From Globomyces pollinis-pini (Eukaryota; Chytridiomycota; Chytridiomycetes; Rhizophydiales; Globomycetaceae): 64,000 nucleotides of DNA. The stretch spans positions 1 through 64,000 of the forward strand of contig MU621141.1 in the NCBI GenBank assembly GCA_025399215.1. Reading direction: 5' to 3'. Under the pieces are notes generated by a model. The model worked only from the letters and a program-made list of their open reading frames with translations. It had not been told where the DNA came from and searched no databases. Below, piece by piece: positions 22,216 to 34,394 of the stretch; the stretch's first letter is position 1, and every line of letters starts with the position of its first letter. The translations under genes and the position numbers were made by a program.

Positions 22216-24642
22216 ATGGATATACATCGACATCTGGGAGGATTTTGTTGGGTTCACTTAAACCTACCCTCGGACAAAGTTCAAATCTTTCACAAATTGA
22301 TGAAAGTCGAATCAACCCAAACTCCTGATAAGCGGTCAAGAAAGTCCAACATATCCTACTTTGAGAGTGATGATGATGATGAGAAGGTCAATGCAAAACG
22401 ACTAGAATCACAAAGAAAAGAAGCTGGATCACTGTTCTCACCCATTCTGATTGACGAACGTACTGTCACTCCGAAGACTTGTAATTTTATATTTATTTGA
22501 TAATTAGCTAAAATTGTAAATTGGATCAAACGAGGAAAGGTCGAGATGCCTAACCAAAAACCTTTAAAGTTGGAAACAAATCCTGGTTACATTCAAATCG
22601 CGGCCAGTTTCTATCAGCTTAAAGAATCGCATTCAGAATCATTTTTAGATTTAGAAAGTTTAATAACTTTACTTGATGATGAAAAGTTTACCAGGATGAT
22701 TGCATATTTAGTACAAGAGTCAAGCGAAACTTTTGAATTACTTACCAAAAGAATTTTTAATTTATTGAACCCGTGCGATATCACTAATATCGTTGAAATC
22801 CCATTTTATCATTGGGTGTCTCAAATTATTAACCGAATCGCATCAAGAATTGATTATGGACTAACTTCTGAATCAGAAGAAATGCCTATGGTACAAGCTT
22901 TTTCATTCCATAACTAACCACTCAGGAGTTTTCATTGTGGCGATGGGAAGTTAATGATTTGAATATTTTCCCATCAGATCTTGTGCATATACTTACTCGA
23001 AGAAAATTGGCTCGAAAAAGCATTCATGACGAAATTGAAGACTATTTCAGAGATTTACCGATGTCCGCTCGGCATGAAATGTTAAATGGGGTAGTTAGTG
23101 CCGCAAAGAGAAAAAGAGATACCGAGCAACATAAGAAAGAATTGGTATTTACATATATGCTTTTGTTCATTGGTAGGAAGAAAGGAGGGCACGAGAGAAG
23201 AAACAGAAATTAGAAGAGCGAGAGTTGTTAAAGCAAAAAAGAGATGCAGAAAAAGAAGAAGAACGGCAAAATAAACTCATAGAAAAACAGAAAAGAGATG
23301 CAGAGAAAGCATTGCTAAAATCTTCTAAAGTACAGGTAACTTTAACCTCCTAATCTGAAGCAAATGCCAATTCAAACAACGAAATTAACTAATTTCTTTC
23401 GACCAGTCGCAAAGTCTTCTGATGTCTCTACTTCCGCAGTATTGACTGATTATCAGCTTCATTTTAAACCATATTCACGCAAATTTGGGACGGAAATGGC
23501 CCCAATCAACCCTCACTGGCGTTTGATTGATCCAACTGAATTCATTGATCAAGTAGATAAAGATATTGACATTGATCAACGTATTGATATTTATTAATAT
23601 GTAGTGAAATCGGAATTTCAAGTCTTTAAAATTTCATCTTCAAACAAAATTAAGTCTTTGAAGCGGAAGAAAATACCTAAGGTGCAATCTATCTGGAAAC
23701 TGCTTCAGTTTGCGGAAGACGTTCGTCCGCCTTATTTTGGTATATTTTTGAATAGGTTAATATCTAGGAACTTGGACGAAGTCTAGTAAAAATGTAACGG
23801 GTAAAACACCTTTTGGAAAAGACAACCAATGGCTTGATTATGACTTTGACAGTGAAGCCGAATGGGAAGAAGATGAACCAGGTGAAGAATTGGTCTCAGA
23901 AAATGAGGAGGACGAAGATATTTTACCCGCAGATGAAGATGAGGATGATGTAATGGTTGCTTTGAGTATAATTGTTTAGGGTTGGATGGTTCCACATGGA
24001 TATCTTTCTGATGATGAAGGACTGGAGATTGATGCAGATGTAAAGAATAAAGACAAATCGAAATCAGTTGAATTGGAACCAAAGAGGAAGCAGATTGTTC
24101 AATTGATCCCTGTCTTATGTGGCCCAACATTTTGTTTTGCAAACGACAGTCTAGAAGGGTTTTCAGCACTCACGCCATTTTCGGTAGAATTCTTAGTTAG
24201 TAAGACCCAACATTTCTAAAGAACAGTCCCAAAAAATGAGGATTTAGTCGAATCAGAAGGTGAACAGGATATGGAGAAGGAGAATAAAACCCCAATGGCA
24301 TCTAAAAAACACATCTTTCCAAAGCACTTAGCTGAAGAGCTCGGTGAAGTAACTCATATATATCTGACTCCAAGTTTATAGATGGAAAAACAATGAACCT
24401 GCCGGCCTTAATAGAAGACAGTGTGAAGCACTTTCGTGAAAAATACCCACTTGAATCTTTTGCCAAGTCATCCACAGAACTATTAATTAGAAGTATAGCC
24501 ATTAAACAGGTAAGAACACTGTATAATCCTTTTATGTTAGCAATCCGTATGGCATCTGAAAGCGAACATTTCCACTTCTACTTTAGAGTCTGGTAGTGCC
24601 AAGAAGAAAAAGATCAGTAATTTTCTTGGACAAGCCGTGTAG
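22216..24642 (+). CDS. Chromatin assembly factor 1 large subunit (p150/Cac1)
   Basis: Histone H3-H4 chaperone that deposits nucleosomes behind replication forks with PCNA. About nine short exons join. Diagnostic pieces are WRWEVNDLNIF, SIHDEIEDYFRDLP, a long Lys/Glu helix (REKKQKLEERELLKQKRDAEKE region, shown here only in part), FKPYSRKFGTEMAP, RPPYFGTWTKSSK, LDYDFDSEAEWEEDEPGE, a very acidic run, and MVPHGYLSDDEG. The C-terminal region (VWHLKANI) could be the winged-helix domain and ends KKKKISNFLGQAV. A PIP-like motif KLTNFF follows the KER helix, as in metazoan and yeast orthologues. The N-terminal start is uncertain: ATG 22216 gives a frame that joins the known region, but an upstream exon (ATG near 22157) is possible. 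Confidence 0.88.
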
Positions 24643-24725
24643 TTGTTAATGGTCCACACGATTTTTGTTATCAATAAATATTTTACGTCTATTTTTTGTT
24701 CAATCAAGCGATTATTGAAAATGCA

Positions 24726-24990
24726 ATGCGACTTTTGCCCTCAAGAATTTTCACCAAAATGAAACTTCCAGTGGATTTTCGAACATTGGTATATCAACCA
24801 CTCACCATGACCGATGCCAATTCTCGATTGACCGAAAAGCAACAAAGGTTAAAGCGAAAAGTAAGTGTGTCAGAATGTTAATCTGCTTGATTAGAACGGT
24901 AACTGGGATGATATTATTCCCTATGGAGTTGAACATGATAAGAAACATCGACATGATGACTTGAATAGTGAAGAAGAGCGATCTGACTGA
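24726..24990 (+). CDS. Small protein of unknown function
   Basis: Two exons (intron 24862-24895, gtaagt...attag) give a 76-residue protein starting MRLLPSRIFTKMKLPVDF and ending NSEEERSD. The N-terminus is basic and amphipathic, like a mitochondrial leader; the middle (LTEKQQRLKRKNGNWDDIIPYG) is charged. No family is recognised. It is short but has clean splice sites, an ATG and a stop. The hydrophilic end after the intron reads naturally. An additional upstream exon cannot be excluded. Confidence 0.5.
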
Positions 24991-25133
24991 CAAAGGCGTC
25001 CTGATAAATAGATTTATCTTGGTCTAGTTAATCTGCACATATTGATCTATAAATATAATGAAAAGGGAATACCAACTTGACTAAGAGGATATTAAGTTTA
25101 CTGTGAATTTGATTAAGTTGAACCAAGAGTTTA

Positions 25134-25613
25134 TTAAAGCAAAAAGGAAGCAAAAACAATCGCAAATGCAGCAGTTGAAGATAATGGGAGAGCATTGTTC
25201 TTGTCATCTTTTTCTTTCTTATCAGTTTCGACCTTTGATACAACTTTTGGCTTCAAGTATTTGTTAACTGGGAGAGCAGCAACTTCAGCAATTCCTCTCA
25301 TTCCATTTGCACAATCAGAGCCGGAAAGGGAAGCATAGTAGAAGACTCCAGGAGTATCAAATGTCCATAGAAAGTTGTTTCCAATATCCAAAGAACCGGA
25401 GTCTTTACCATTTCTGACAGGTACACAAGAAGTAGCTGATTCCACCTGGGTGACAGTTTTGTCCTGGGATTGCATATAGAATGCCAAAGTATCACCAACA
25501 TTCAATTTTACTGAAGGCTTTGAGAATTTGATTTCATTATTCTGACCTGCAATAATATCCAAAGTACCAGCAAAGGCACTGGTTGCTAAAGTGAGGAGAA
25601 GTGACTTTTGCAT
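25134..25613 (-). CDS. Secreted cupredoxin-like, probably GPI-anchored protein
   Basis: 159 residues in one exon: signal peptide (MQKSLLLTLATSAFAG), a single plastocyanin-like domain (FSKPSVKLNVGDTLAFYMQ, VESATSC, TFDTPGVFYYASLSGSDC), and a C-terminal hydrophobic tail (STAAFAIVFASFLL) that fits a GPI signal. In copper-binding relatives a His follows the first strand and a Cys-His-Met cluster sits in the last loop. Here the first His site reads QDKTVTQ and the last loop reads SDCANGM, with no His, so the mononuclear copper site is probably lost. The two cysteines likely form a disulfide. Probable wall or surface protein; it pairs with the gene at 26245. Confidence 0.8.
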   Translation of the reverse strand: MQKSLLLTLATSAFAGTLDIIAGQNNEIKFSKPSVKLNVGDTLAFYMQSQDKTVTQVESATSCVPVRNGKDSGSLDIGNNFLWTFDTPGVFYYASLSGSDCANGMRGIAEVAALPVNKYLKPKVVSKVETDKKEKDDKNNALPLSSTAAFAIVFASFLL

Positions 25614-26244
25614 TTAATTTACTTCTAAAGTTCTATTGAAATTGTTCGTCTGACAAATCGTTTTTCAGACTAATATACAAAAACAGTGGTTGCACAACAT
25701 AGTTGAAAAGGGTCTTGCGGTGGATTTGGCGGTCAATTTTTTTTCAGAAACTGGCAATTTCACGATGGGTTTGGTCTCTTCATGAATCTGAAGATACACC
25801 ACTAGAAATTTGTTATTTCAGACTTAAGAATGGTGCTTCAAGTAACCATTTCACTCAGATAATGTTTGCGAAAGCGTTTGTGCGACAGGGTCTACATGGT
25901 CACATTTTTAATATTGTGTTCGTGTGGTGACGTTCGATCTTGTTGCTGATTAACTATGGCTTGAACATATTAAAATACTGCATGGTAACATTACCTACAT
26001 AAACAGACTCTCTATATCTGTTGTTATACAACTGTTGGCTGTGGTTAGGTAGTATCGCAGTTCAATAGTGCAATAGGTCATTACTAAATCAGGGCTTCTG
26101 TGAGTCACTATGAAAAAGCATTTTTTTACTATAGTTGTTCCAATAAAAACACTCAGAGACAATGAAAAACGATTTGTCTGTTAAAATTAATACAAGATAT
26201 GGTATATTATGTCAAACGTAACATCTATTGAGTACTCACTAAAA

Positions 26245-26706
26245 TCAAACGATCAAAGCTGCGATCATGAGCACAGTAGGTAGTAACGAAGCACGTAGAA
26301 CATTGGATCCATTCTTTTCTTCTTTAGCTTCGGCTTTGGAAACGGCATTAGGATTGTAGGCATAAGGATTCACTGGCAATTTCTTAACATTTACAGTGAT
26401 TCTTGAGTTTTGGCAAGAACCACCGATGAGAGAGGCAAAGTGATAGACACCTGGAGTGTTGAATTGTGGCATATTGTAACTTTGATTTTCGACTAATTTA
26501 CCAGAGTTGAAACCATTAGCCAATGGGTTACAGGACGAGTCAGAGTCCACTTGTGAAATTGAATTCTCACCTTGAGTGACAAGGAAGTAAAGAGAGTCTC
26601 CTTCATTTAATTGGATTTCTTTTCTGCTGAATGATTTGTCAGTGACATACACTTCAAAAGTAGCAGCGGTTGCGATCGATGCTTGGAGTAGTGTTTGTAA
26701 TTTCAT
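26245..26706 (-). CDS. Secreted cupredoxin-like, probably GPI-anchored protein, paralogue
   Basis: 153 residues in one exon: a signal peptide (MKLQTLLQASIATAATF), a plastocyanin-like domain with the same layout as the neighbour (SRKEIQLNEGDSLYFLV, VDSDSSCNPL, QFNTPGVYHFASLIGGSC), the shared sequence KKLPVNPY and a hydrophobic tail (ASLLPTVLMIAALIV) for GPI attachment. It lacks all expected copper ligands except one Cys: no His in the first loop and no Met after the last Cys. Same strand and about 630 bp upstream of the other copy, so a tandem duplication. Role inferred: cell surface. Confidence 0.8.
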   Translation of the reverse strand: MKLQTLLQASIATAATFEVYVTDKSFSRKEIQLNEGDSLYFLVTQGENSISQVDSDSSCNPLANGFNSGKLVENQSYNMPQFNTPGVYHFASLIGGSCQNSRITVNVKKLPVNPYAYNPNAVSKAEAKEEKNGSNVLRASLLPTVLMIAALIV

Positions 26707-26759
26707 TGATGAAATTTAGTCTATGTTTAGTTGAAGAAATTGAGCGACTCCTCATTCTC

Positions 26760-28461
26760 TTTATTTAAAGAAAAGATCCCGTGTGAGGGACCCTGATTGA
26801 GATGTCCCAATCAGGAACGGTGCTCAGACGCAGCCCAACGAAATTGGTCATTTAACTGAAATCCTATGGAACGCTGATGTGTTTAACTTACAAATTTTGA
26901 AGTTGGAGATAATCCTCTTTTTTCCAGCTGTTTTCTACATTAATCACGTATCTACAGGTCAAAGACTGGAATCCGGGTAGCACGAAAAATGGCTTTTTCA
27001 CCATTGGTCATACCCTGGGCTTGTTTGGCTTAAAACTCTCGACATGAAACACCAACGCATGACCGAATTGGTAAACAGACTTGGGTTTTTCATCTTTGAA
27101 GTTTCATATCGACTGACTTTAAATTTTACTTGCTCACTAGACCAGCATGTTCAAAGTCGCATTATTTTGATTGATTAAATCCACTCGGAGTTGAATGAAT
27201 TTATTGGGCTTCTTGTGATAAAATGGATTCAATGGAATAGTTGCCACAACAAACAGAAACTTTAGGCTCTATTGTTTGTACTCTACATATTATAGCATGC
27301 TTGCATTCTCAACATTCTCCAATTATGTTTATCTCTATAACCTGGTGATTCAACGGTCCATTAGCGAAAAGACCGTTGTTCCTGCTAAGAAGACTTTAAA
27401 TGAAATCACGCTCGGCCGCACAGATCAACAGTGGAAGATCATTCAGTATTGAAACATTGTTATAATCGCCTGACAATGGAATAACTAAGCAGAGCTTAGT
27501 ATCAATCAGACACGTTGATTTTGTAATTTTGAAGCATTAGTGCAATATGAACGTTGGGCTGGGCACTCATGGGTGGGGTTTTTATTCTGAAGATTCAACC
27601 AGAACAACTCACGACTCGGAGTATTAGAAATTAAATATTAAGATTTGGTCTTTTTTGTATCTATACGCACATACTACATCCGTTCCAGACTAGAATGCAT
27701 TCTCAAAGTGTGCACTAGAGTCTGAATGGTCAAATAATGACATTATTGTAAATTCTCCATATTCACACTACGGCATTATGATATCTAATTGCATAGAAAC
27801 AGTCACTCCTACCATTTCGTTGTGGAAATTGAATATCAGTGGTATTATAGGAAGATAACAAAGTTTCGTTATGCTAGGGCATTTATATATTGTATCTGAA
27901 ATATGTTTTATAGATGAAATTCGTAATGTTGCAGTTTGTACAAGTCATTTGCTCGACTTAGCTTAGGTGTTTCATTTTGCTCTTCTTGCGTAAGCCGGTT
28001 CAGGTCGTTGAATATAACTATTCAGCCCGTAAATTTCTGAAGGCTGACTATTGATTCTTTTCAGTATAAAAGTTGCCCCCACCTTTCTTCAACTTCGTTC
28101 TTAAATCGAGATTTAATTGTATGTTGGCCAATATTATTTAAGATCATGAGCAACTAGGAGATCAAAGAATCGAGAGACTGATTTGTGTTTGAACATTTTT
28201 GTTGGATAGATCATTGACTTTTGATACCTGCCGAGCGTACGTACGTGATTAATACTGTTCAGAAAGCGAATCCATACGTGCTATGTTCTGAAATGCCCCC
28301 ATTTGGAATAACAAATTTACAAAGGGTATGAATAAAACACATAATATTGTATATATATACATTAAACACACAATGCTGAATAACTGAATGCTTTGGGGAA
28401 AAGCTAATATATTAAAAGGGTAATTACACATTCTGTTTTCTAACTTCCTTTATGTGGTAGT
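26760..28461. other. Gene-free AT-rich region
   Basis: About 1.7 kb with no supported gene. No ORF with a convincing start and composition, no clear tRNA and no long repeat are visible. Confidence 0.5.
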
Positions 28462-28575
28462 TTATTTTCTTTTGTGAATAAATTGTTGAAGTTGGACTTG
28501 GACTTGAACCTGAGTTTGAACTTGAACTTGGGCCAAAGCAATGAACATGAGAGACTGGACAACAAGGAAATTCAT
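28462..28575 (-). CDS. Short secreted (QV)n peptide, outlying family member
   Basis: A 37-residue protein: MNFLVVQSLMFIALA, then Gln-Val repeats (one QTQ and one QLQQ variant) and an ending FIHKRK. The stop directly follows the KRK, so there is no RQG peptide tail. A TATA-like TATAAAAAG (minus strand, 28604-28612) lies about 30 nt before the ATG. It matches the first half of the family at 57-63 kb and may be a truncated copy. The long Leu/Asn-rich ORF on the opposite strand is its shadow. Confidence 0.65.
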   Translation of the reverse strand: MNFLVVQSLMFIALAQVQVQTQVQVQVQLQQFIHKRK

Positions 28576-31500
28576 TTGATTACTACCACTAAAAATGGTC
28601 ACTCTTTTTATACAAACATTTTTTTAATATGCTTGTTTCAGATCAAAGACTGGTAAATTTTTTATGGAGGATTGGGAAATTTTAGTCAAGAACATCCAAT
28701 CACTGATAGGAATAGTAGCAAAAAATTGAAATATCCTTAATTCACTGTTACATTTATGTATAGCTGTAAAGTGTACCTCTCCCCAATCGCAAGTAAAATT
28801 AAATGGTATTTGCAATATAAAAATATTGGAATGGTTGAAGGATTTCGCATGAGCTGTACACTCATAGACAGGTGAATAACGCTCATACCTGTCACCAATT
28901 GAACTATCCAACATCCATTTTTCACTAATCTGACTATTGGTTGATCCCCAATTTGGGCATTATTTGTGCCACTGCCAAAAGTTGGTGGACAGTTGTTTCT
29001 TGCAATCGAATTTTACACAATATTTGAAAGTTTGTGTCTCTTGAGTAACAACATCATTGGTGGTTGGAAGGTGTTCAGGGTGCGTACAATTCCTGTTCCA
29101 GTCGTTAACTGCTCTTGGTTCGATGTTATTTTCTCATCGAAGATAGAAAAGCTTTGCTATGCGATATCAGTTGGGTTTTAAATATCTTCTTTATATGCAC
29201 TAATCTATATATACCTGCAGATACGGTTTGGTTTATAGCTGCGTCATATATGTAGAAGTTGAATCCTTTGACTTCTTATCCATCAAATTTCAAAGTACGT
29301 GACACTTACTGATTCGATATAGATTTGTAATAACCAAAGAAAGTATTACAAGATAGTATATTTATTAATTTCTTCTACCATAAGTCATAGGGTTTGTTGG
29401 TCGATTATAGTTTAAATGATTTACAATATTGGACAAGCGAACTTGACCTATACGAATGAGAATTAAATTTCAAACCTTTTTGAAGATGGTGATTATAGCT
29501 ATTGAAGACTGAAGAGTAGTCAGGTTCAAATACATCATGATCATAGTCGTTTCTTTTGGACTGGTGATTTTCCACGTACATTGAATTCATTTCCAAAGCG
29601 TAACATTGACTGAGATTCTTCATGATTTTTACTAAACTGATTTGTTTAAAATCAATTGATGAATTATTCGTCATGTGGTTTGCAAACTCGAATCGTGTGA
29701 TGGATCTTCACATGCAAACTTTCTTGGTTGAATTTCTTCACTTTCTTACTCTCAAGAATCAACTTGCATCAAAACCTTAAACTTTAATATTTCGATGGTG
29801 TAATGGAGAATGTTTGTCCGCATTCCTTTTCTACATTAGCTCTCCATTGCACTTATTAATGCAAATACAGTGTTGTTGATCAAGTATGGAATCAACTATA
29901 CCAGGAAAGAAATCTATCATTTGCCATGATCTAGGACTGTTCTATCAAATGGTCTTTTGATTATTATTCCGCACCATTATGAAAAAGTTCAGTCACTGAC
30001 ACTCCATAGTAATAATTCTTCATTAGTACTTGACATCTACCACCAATAACTTGGATATGCTAATATTGTTTCTAAAAAGCATCGTCTTTCTCAACTTATA
30101 ACTTACAATAGTCGGTCAGACGCAAAAGATGCTTCAACTTTCACCTATCCTTCAATATCACTCAACTCTAACATTGCTACATGCGCAATATGAATAGATT
30201 GTCAAGGGAAGTTATGAGTAGTAACTACCTCAGTAGTGTACTACTACACTTTAACATGTTGGGAATACAGTATTTTCTTCACATAATAATACGATAATTA
30301 GTAACACAGTCTAACAGTTCGACTTATAGAATTACACATATGTCGCAGATTGCATAAGACTCTTTGTTACTTAAGGGATTCGGTTAGTGTAAGATGAATA
30401 TGACACAACACAACGTTCAATAAAGGAAAAGTTTAATATTAGTATTACACAAGAGTGAGACCAACACCCAGAATTTTTGGGCGAAAATCAATGTGTTTTA
30501 AGGGCATCCGATCGAATAATAGACGATCTATATAATAATAGGTTGGATTGAGTTCTCATATTCGATTAGATTTTCAAATCTAGGTGGTCTACTTCTAATC
30601 TAAGTCTAATATTTTCTAATCCAATGTAGACTCATCTAGTCTACAATGAACAAATCTACTCTACTAAACTCTAATGCAACAAATCTCATATAATCTATTT
30701 ATAACTACTTTTATTTTTTGATTTATTTGCTTTGTATATAGTGGAAATATAGATAGCAAGTGAGTATTACAGTCTAGGATTTTCCACAGCGGCACTTTTG
30801 ACATGAAACAACCTAGGCAACATCTGACTATTCCTTGATATACCTCAACAATGCAAAGTAACTTTAAAAGCTGTCACATCATTAGATCCCAGTATAAAAA
30901 AACACCCCTAGACAATGTTTATTGCTAGAATGGCCTAAAATTTGACATGGATTAAACCAATGCTGTTACATTTTCAAGACGCGTTTAAATGAAACGCAGC
31001 AACCGACGGAAAGAAGCAGTCATTGGAGGCAAAAGAAGAGAAGCACACAAATAATTATCCTATAAAAAGCTACGATGAAGAGTGAACACAGTTCCACAAT
31101 CCAAGAAAGCTAAAGTCCATACAAGCAAACCTGGAAATTCATCCTTAGAGATGATAGATAGTAGTCTTTTTTCACCCTTTGAAATCTTATTTAACTTAAC
31201 ATAGTATGGATTCCCAACTGGGAAAATCATTTTTCCATTTTTATATATTTTTATGTGTGTAATCACTGTATTGTCAAGTTTAAGCCTATTCTGTTTACAT
31301 ATAACGGCTTGAGACAATACCAATTTAATGGAAAAAGCACTTCTGGGTAACTAACCCTTTTGCTGAAATTAAGTTTTCCACTTTATGTCAATACAGAATA
31401 GCATGAAAATGGACTATGGAAACTGTGAAGTGGTTATTGTATTATCTATCCGCATCAGGGCTGCTCGGGCTGTAATTCACAGATAATTACTGGATTGGGT

Positions 31501-32067
31501 GTCGATACGAATGTTTAAGCTTTTGTGAAAAAAATTGACTAATAGAAAGACAGTTTTTAGTCTCTCAGAATTTGAAGTTTAAGTGTGGGAAAATATTTAA
31601 CAATCTAAAATCGCCAAAGTGTCAAAATTATCATTTTTATTTTAAGATTTCAATTTTAAAACTTAGAAACAAAAACCAACAATATAACATTCAATACAGT
31701 GGTTTAAATAATAACAATAGGAACGAACGACTATACTAACCAATATCAAGTGCCCGCTTTTGACTGCAATTTTTTTTGACTGAAAGTTCCAGTTCCAGTC
31801 TGAAGTAATGTAAAAATCGTTGATAATCGCTGATACACTGGTTATATATATCGAATTTTAGAAGTGAGTCGGTTTTGATGTTATCATGAAGACACGTAAG
31901 CAAGGGTAAATCACTATCAAATTAACAGCATCAGTAATCGGTTGTAATCCGTATTTCCTTATTCAGAAGTTACTAATGGTGGAATACTATTTAAAATTTC
32001 TCAAATACAATATTTTCAACACCACCAAAAAGTGCTTTGTCAAAACAAACGTTTCCAATATTTTAAA
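28576..32067. other. Gene-poor region
   Basis: About 3.5 kb of AT-rich DNA. The longest ATG-started frame (29405-29674, minus, 89 codons) has no recognisable domain and I do not call it. A short perfect hairpin sequence, TGTAGAC/GTCTACA, lies near 30636-30656 among TCTAAT-rich DNA. I see no RNA gene. Confidence 0.45.
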
Positions 32068-32070
32068 TTA

Positions 32071-32273
32071 CAGTGTATTTTTATTGACGAAATTTGGTAA
32101 AAATCCCCGTGTGGTTGGCACTTTTTAGACCAAATTTGGGCAAAATAATTTTTCACTGGAATTTTAAGAAACGTATATATTGGTTGGACCAAATTTGGGC
32201 AAAATTGTTCGAGGTCTAGACCACAAAATATTGGTTTTTGCCCAAAAAATAGACAGCAAGGCGAATTACACTG
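32071..32273. repeat. Small repeat unit, possible MITE
   Basis: The ends CAGTGTA (32071-32077) and TACACTG (32267-32273) are inverted. Inside, GACCAAATTTGGGCAAAAT occurs at 32128-32146 and again at 32187-32205, and the inverse core TTTTTGCCCAAA occurs at 32236-32247. The inverted ends are short, so the transposon label is tentative; the internal repeats are direct observation. Confidence 0.4.
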
Positions 32274-33134
32274 GCCACTCTTCTAAAATACATCCAATTA
32301 TTTTATTAATTACAATTCAGACAACTTCCATAAGCCTATGACCAGTTAGAATAGAATTTTTAAAAGTAAGATTATTTCGTTTAAAGATAAGATATGGGAT
32401 ATGAATATTGATAATTGAAGTGTATTGATTCATCTTAGATTCTGAAGCATCTTCATGTTCAAATTCTGACTTGAAACTGAGATTTTTAAAAAAATTTAGG
32501 TGTGAAACAAACACCCATAATTGTCTTTTCTAAATTGCAGTGGAATTTTATTTTCGCTGGATTTTTTTTTTGAATTTTTATTTTAATTTTTATTTTACCA
32601 AACAGCGCCTTAATCGAACAAACTGAACTCGTCCTGCCTTTAACATAAATAATAAGGGAAACGGCAGAGAGGGACGCCTTTCTCCAAGCTTAACAGAGAG
32701 CGGGATCATATAAACGAATGAGTCCGACGTAACAATCCCGCTTAAGCCATAAACACATAAAATCCGTGCTACACGAACCACCAGTACAAAAGCTTTGTGT
32801 AGCTGAGGACAATCTTGAAGAAATTAGAAACATAGAAGTATGGAAATAGCACCAAAATAAGAAGGATGGATCATTAGGATGTTTTGATATTAGTTCGGAT
32901 GCTATTGCCATTCTAACCCTGAATCAATTGTCAAAGAATGTGAGTTTAATTTTTATTACTGCACTGGTTTTATAATTCAGCAGTGGGCTTAACTCATATG
33001 ATCTTCAATCTACAATCCTTTTTCGTTGACTATTATGCATCTTGAACTGAATAAACTGGTTTTAGACAGAAAAAACAATTAGGGAAGTGCACAGTTTTTT
33101 AAAATATTCGCTTAATAGCTCTTTGTATGTGGTA

Positions 33135-33916
33135 TTAAGAGCCATGGCAGCGCAAAATTTTGTGTTCTCCATGTAAAATTGGGCCATTTTGAAAATCAAA
33201 AAATTTCTCCAATATAGATGTAAACTATATCGTTGGATAGCGCTAAGGNNNNNNNNNNNNNNNNNNNNNNNNNNNNNNNNNNNNNNNNNNNNNNNNNNNN
33301 NNNNNNNNNNNNNNNNNNNNNNNNNNNNNNNNNNNNNNNNNNNNNNNNNNNNNNNNNNNNNNNNNNNNNNNNNNNNNNNNNNNNNNNNNNNNNNNNNNNN
33401 NNNNNNNNNNNNNNNNNNNNNNNNNNNNNNNNNNNNNNNNNNNNNNNNNNNNNNNNNNNNNNNNNNNNNNNNNNNNNNNNNNNNNNNNNNNNNNNNNNNN
33501 NNNNNNNNNNNNNNNNNNNNNNNNNNNNNNNNNNNNNNNNNNNNNNNNNNNNNNNNNNNNNNNNNNNNNNNNNNNNNNNNNNNNNNNNNNNNNNNNNNNN
33601 NNNNNNNNNNNNNNNNNNNNNNNNNNNNNNNNNNNNNNNNNNNNNNNNNNNNNNNNNNNNNNNNNNNNNNNNNNNNNNNNNNNNNNNNNNNNNNNNNNNN
33701 NNNNNNNNNNNNNNNNNNNNNNNNNNNNNNNNNNNNNNNNNNNNNNNNNNNNNNNNNNNNNNNNNNNNNNNNNNNNNNNNNNNNNNNNNNNNNNNNNNNN
33801 NNNATAATCAAACCATTAGCGCTACATATACAAACTATTTACTTTATTGAGTTCAATATTTTTGATTTTAGAAAATGGCCCATTTTTTGCTGATTTTTCG
33901 CTGCCATGGCTCTTAA
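33135..33916. repeat. Inverted-repeat element around assembly gap
   Basis: TTAAGAGCCATGGCAGCG at 33135-33152 is an exact inverse of CGCTGCCATGGCTCTTAA at 33899-33916. Inside each end the similarity continues imperfectly for about 110 nt, through a GGGCCATTTT/AAAATGGCCC core to a shared AGCGCTA. The unresolved 555 Ns lie exactly between the two arms, as expected where a palindrome blocks assembly. It could be a MITE-like or foldback element. Confidence 0.65.
33249..33803. other. Assembly gap (555 N)
   Basis: A run of unknown bases. The three frames that read through it are artefacts. The true length and content are unknown. Confidence 0.99.
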
Positions 33917-33984
33917 ACAATAAGTGACTGAGAAACTATCTGAATGAGATCCAATCTAATCCAAAAGCAGAACTAAATTTTGGC

Positions 33985-34095
33985 GCAATGCAGCGCTATC
34001 CTTTAAATCATATTTGAGAAATTTTTCATTTTCAAAATGTCCACTTTTTACATGGAGAACACTAACGTTTTCACTGCCACTTCTCTTAATGAAGT
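33985..34095 (+). repeat. Diverged copy of the gap-flanking repeat
   Basis: It contains GCAGCGCTATC, TTTTCAAAATGTCC, ACATGGAGAACAC and CACTGCCACTTCTCTTAA in the same order as the right-hand reading of the gap-flanking arms (AGCGCTA, TTTTCAAAATGGCCC, ACATGGAGAACAC, CGCTGCCATGGCTCTTAA). It is a half-element that has drifted by several substitutions. Confidence 0.55.
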
Positions 34096-34394
34096 AACTC
34101 ATTTCTAATAACAACGAAATAGATATTGGAGAGAATTATCTCAATATTCCGTAAGTAGTCAACTGTATCAAGAACCTATACTATTGACAACGACTAATCT
34201 TTCAATCTTAATAAAATAAATCAAAAAGGTTTATTCGACTTCACAGGTTTTATAGATACAACAGAACAACCAAACTCTTCAATACGGGATGATGACAACC
34301 AAATAAATTATGATCCAATTATAAATTTTGGATTAATTATAAATTTGTTTGTTGTATGTGTGAAAACGTTTTTTCCATATTTAATTGATTCAAA

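Noticed and set aside
22128..22328. Upstream frame as start of CAF-1
   Set aside because: It does not join in frame to the conserved region; kept only as an uncertainty on the CAF-1 start.
28474..28656. Plus-strand Leu/Asn-rich ORF
   Set aside because: Reverse complement of the QV repeat of the minus-strand gene 28462-28575.
29405..29674. ATG-started 89-codon minus-strand ORF
   Set aside because: No domain, signal or splice support, and it lies in repeat-rich gene-poor DNA.
31060..31323. 87-codon minus-strand ORF
   Set aside because: No ATG at the start and no recognisable domain.
33062..33893. Three frames of 205-249 codons through the gap
   Set aside because: They are open only because the 555 unknown bases contain no stops; the real flanks are repeat DNA.
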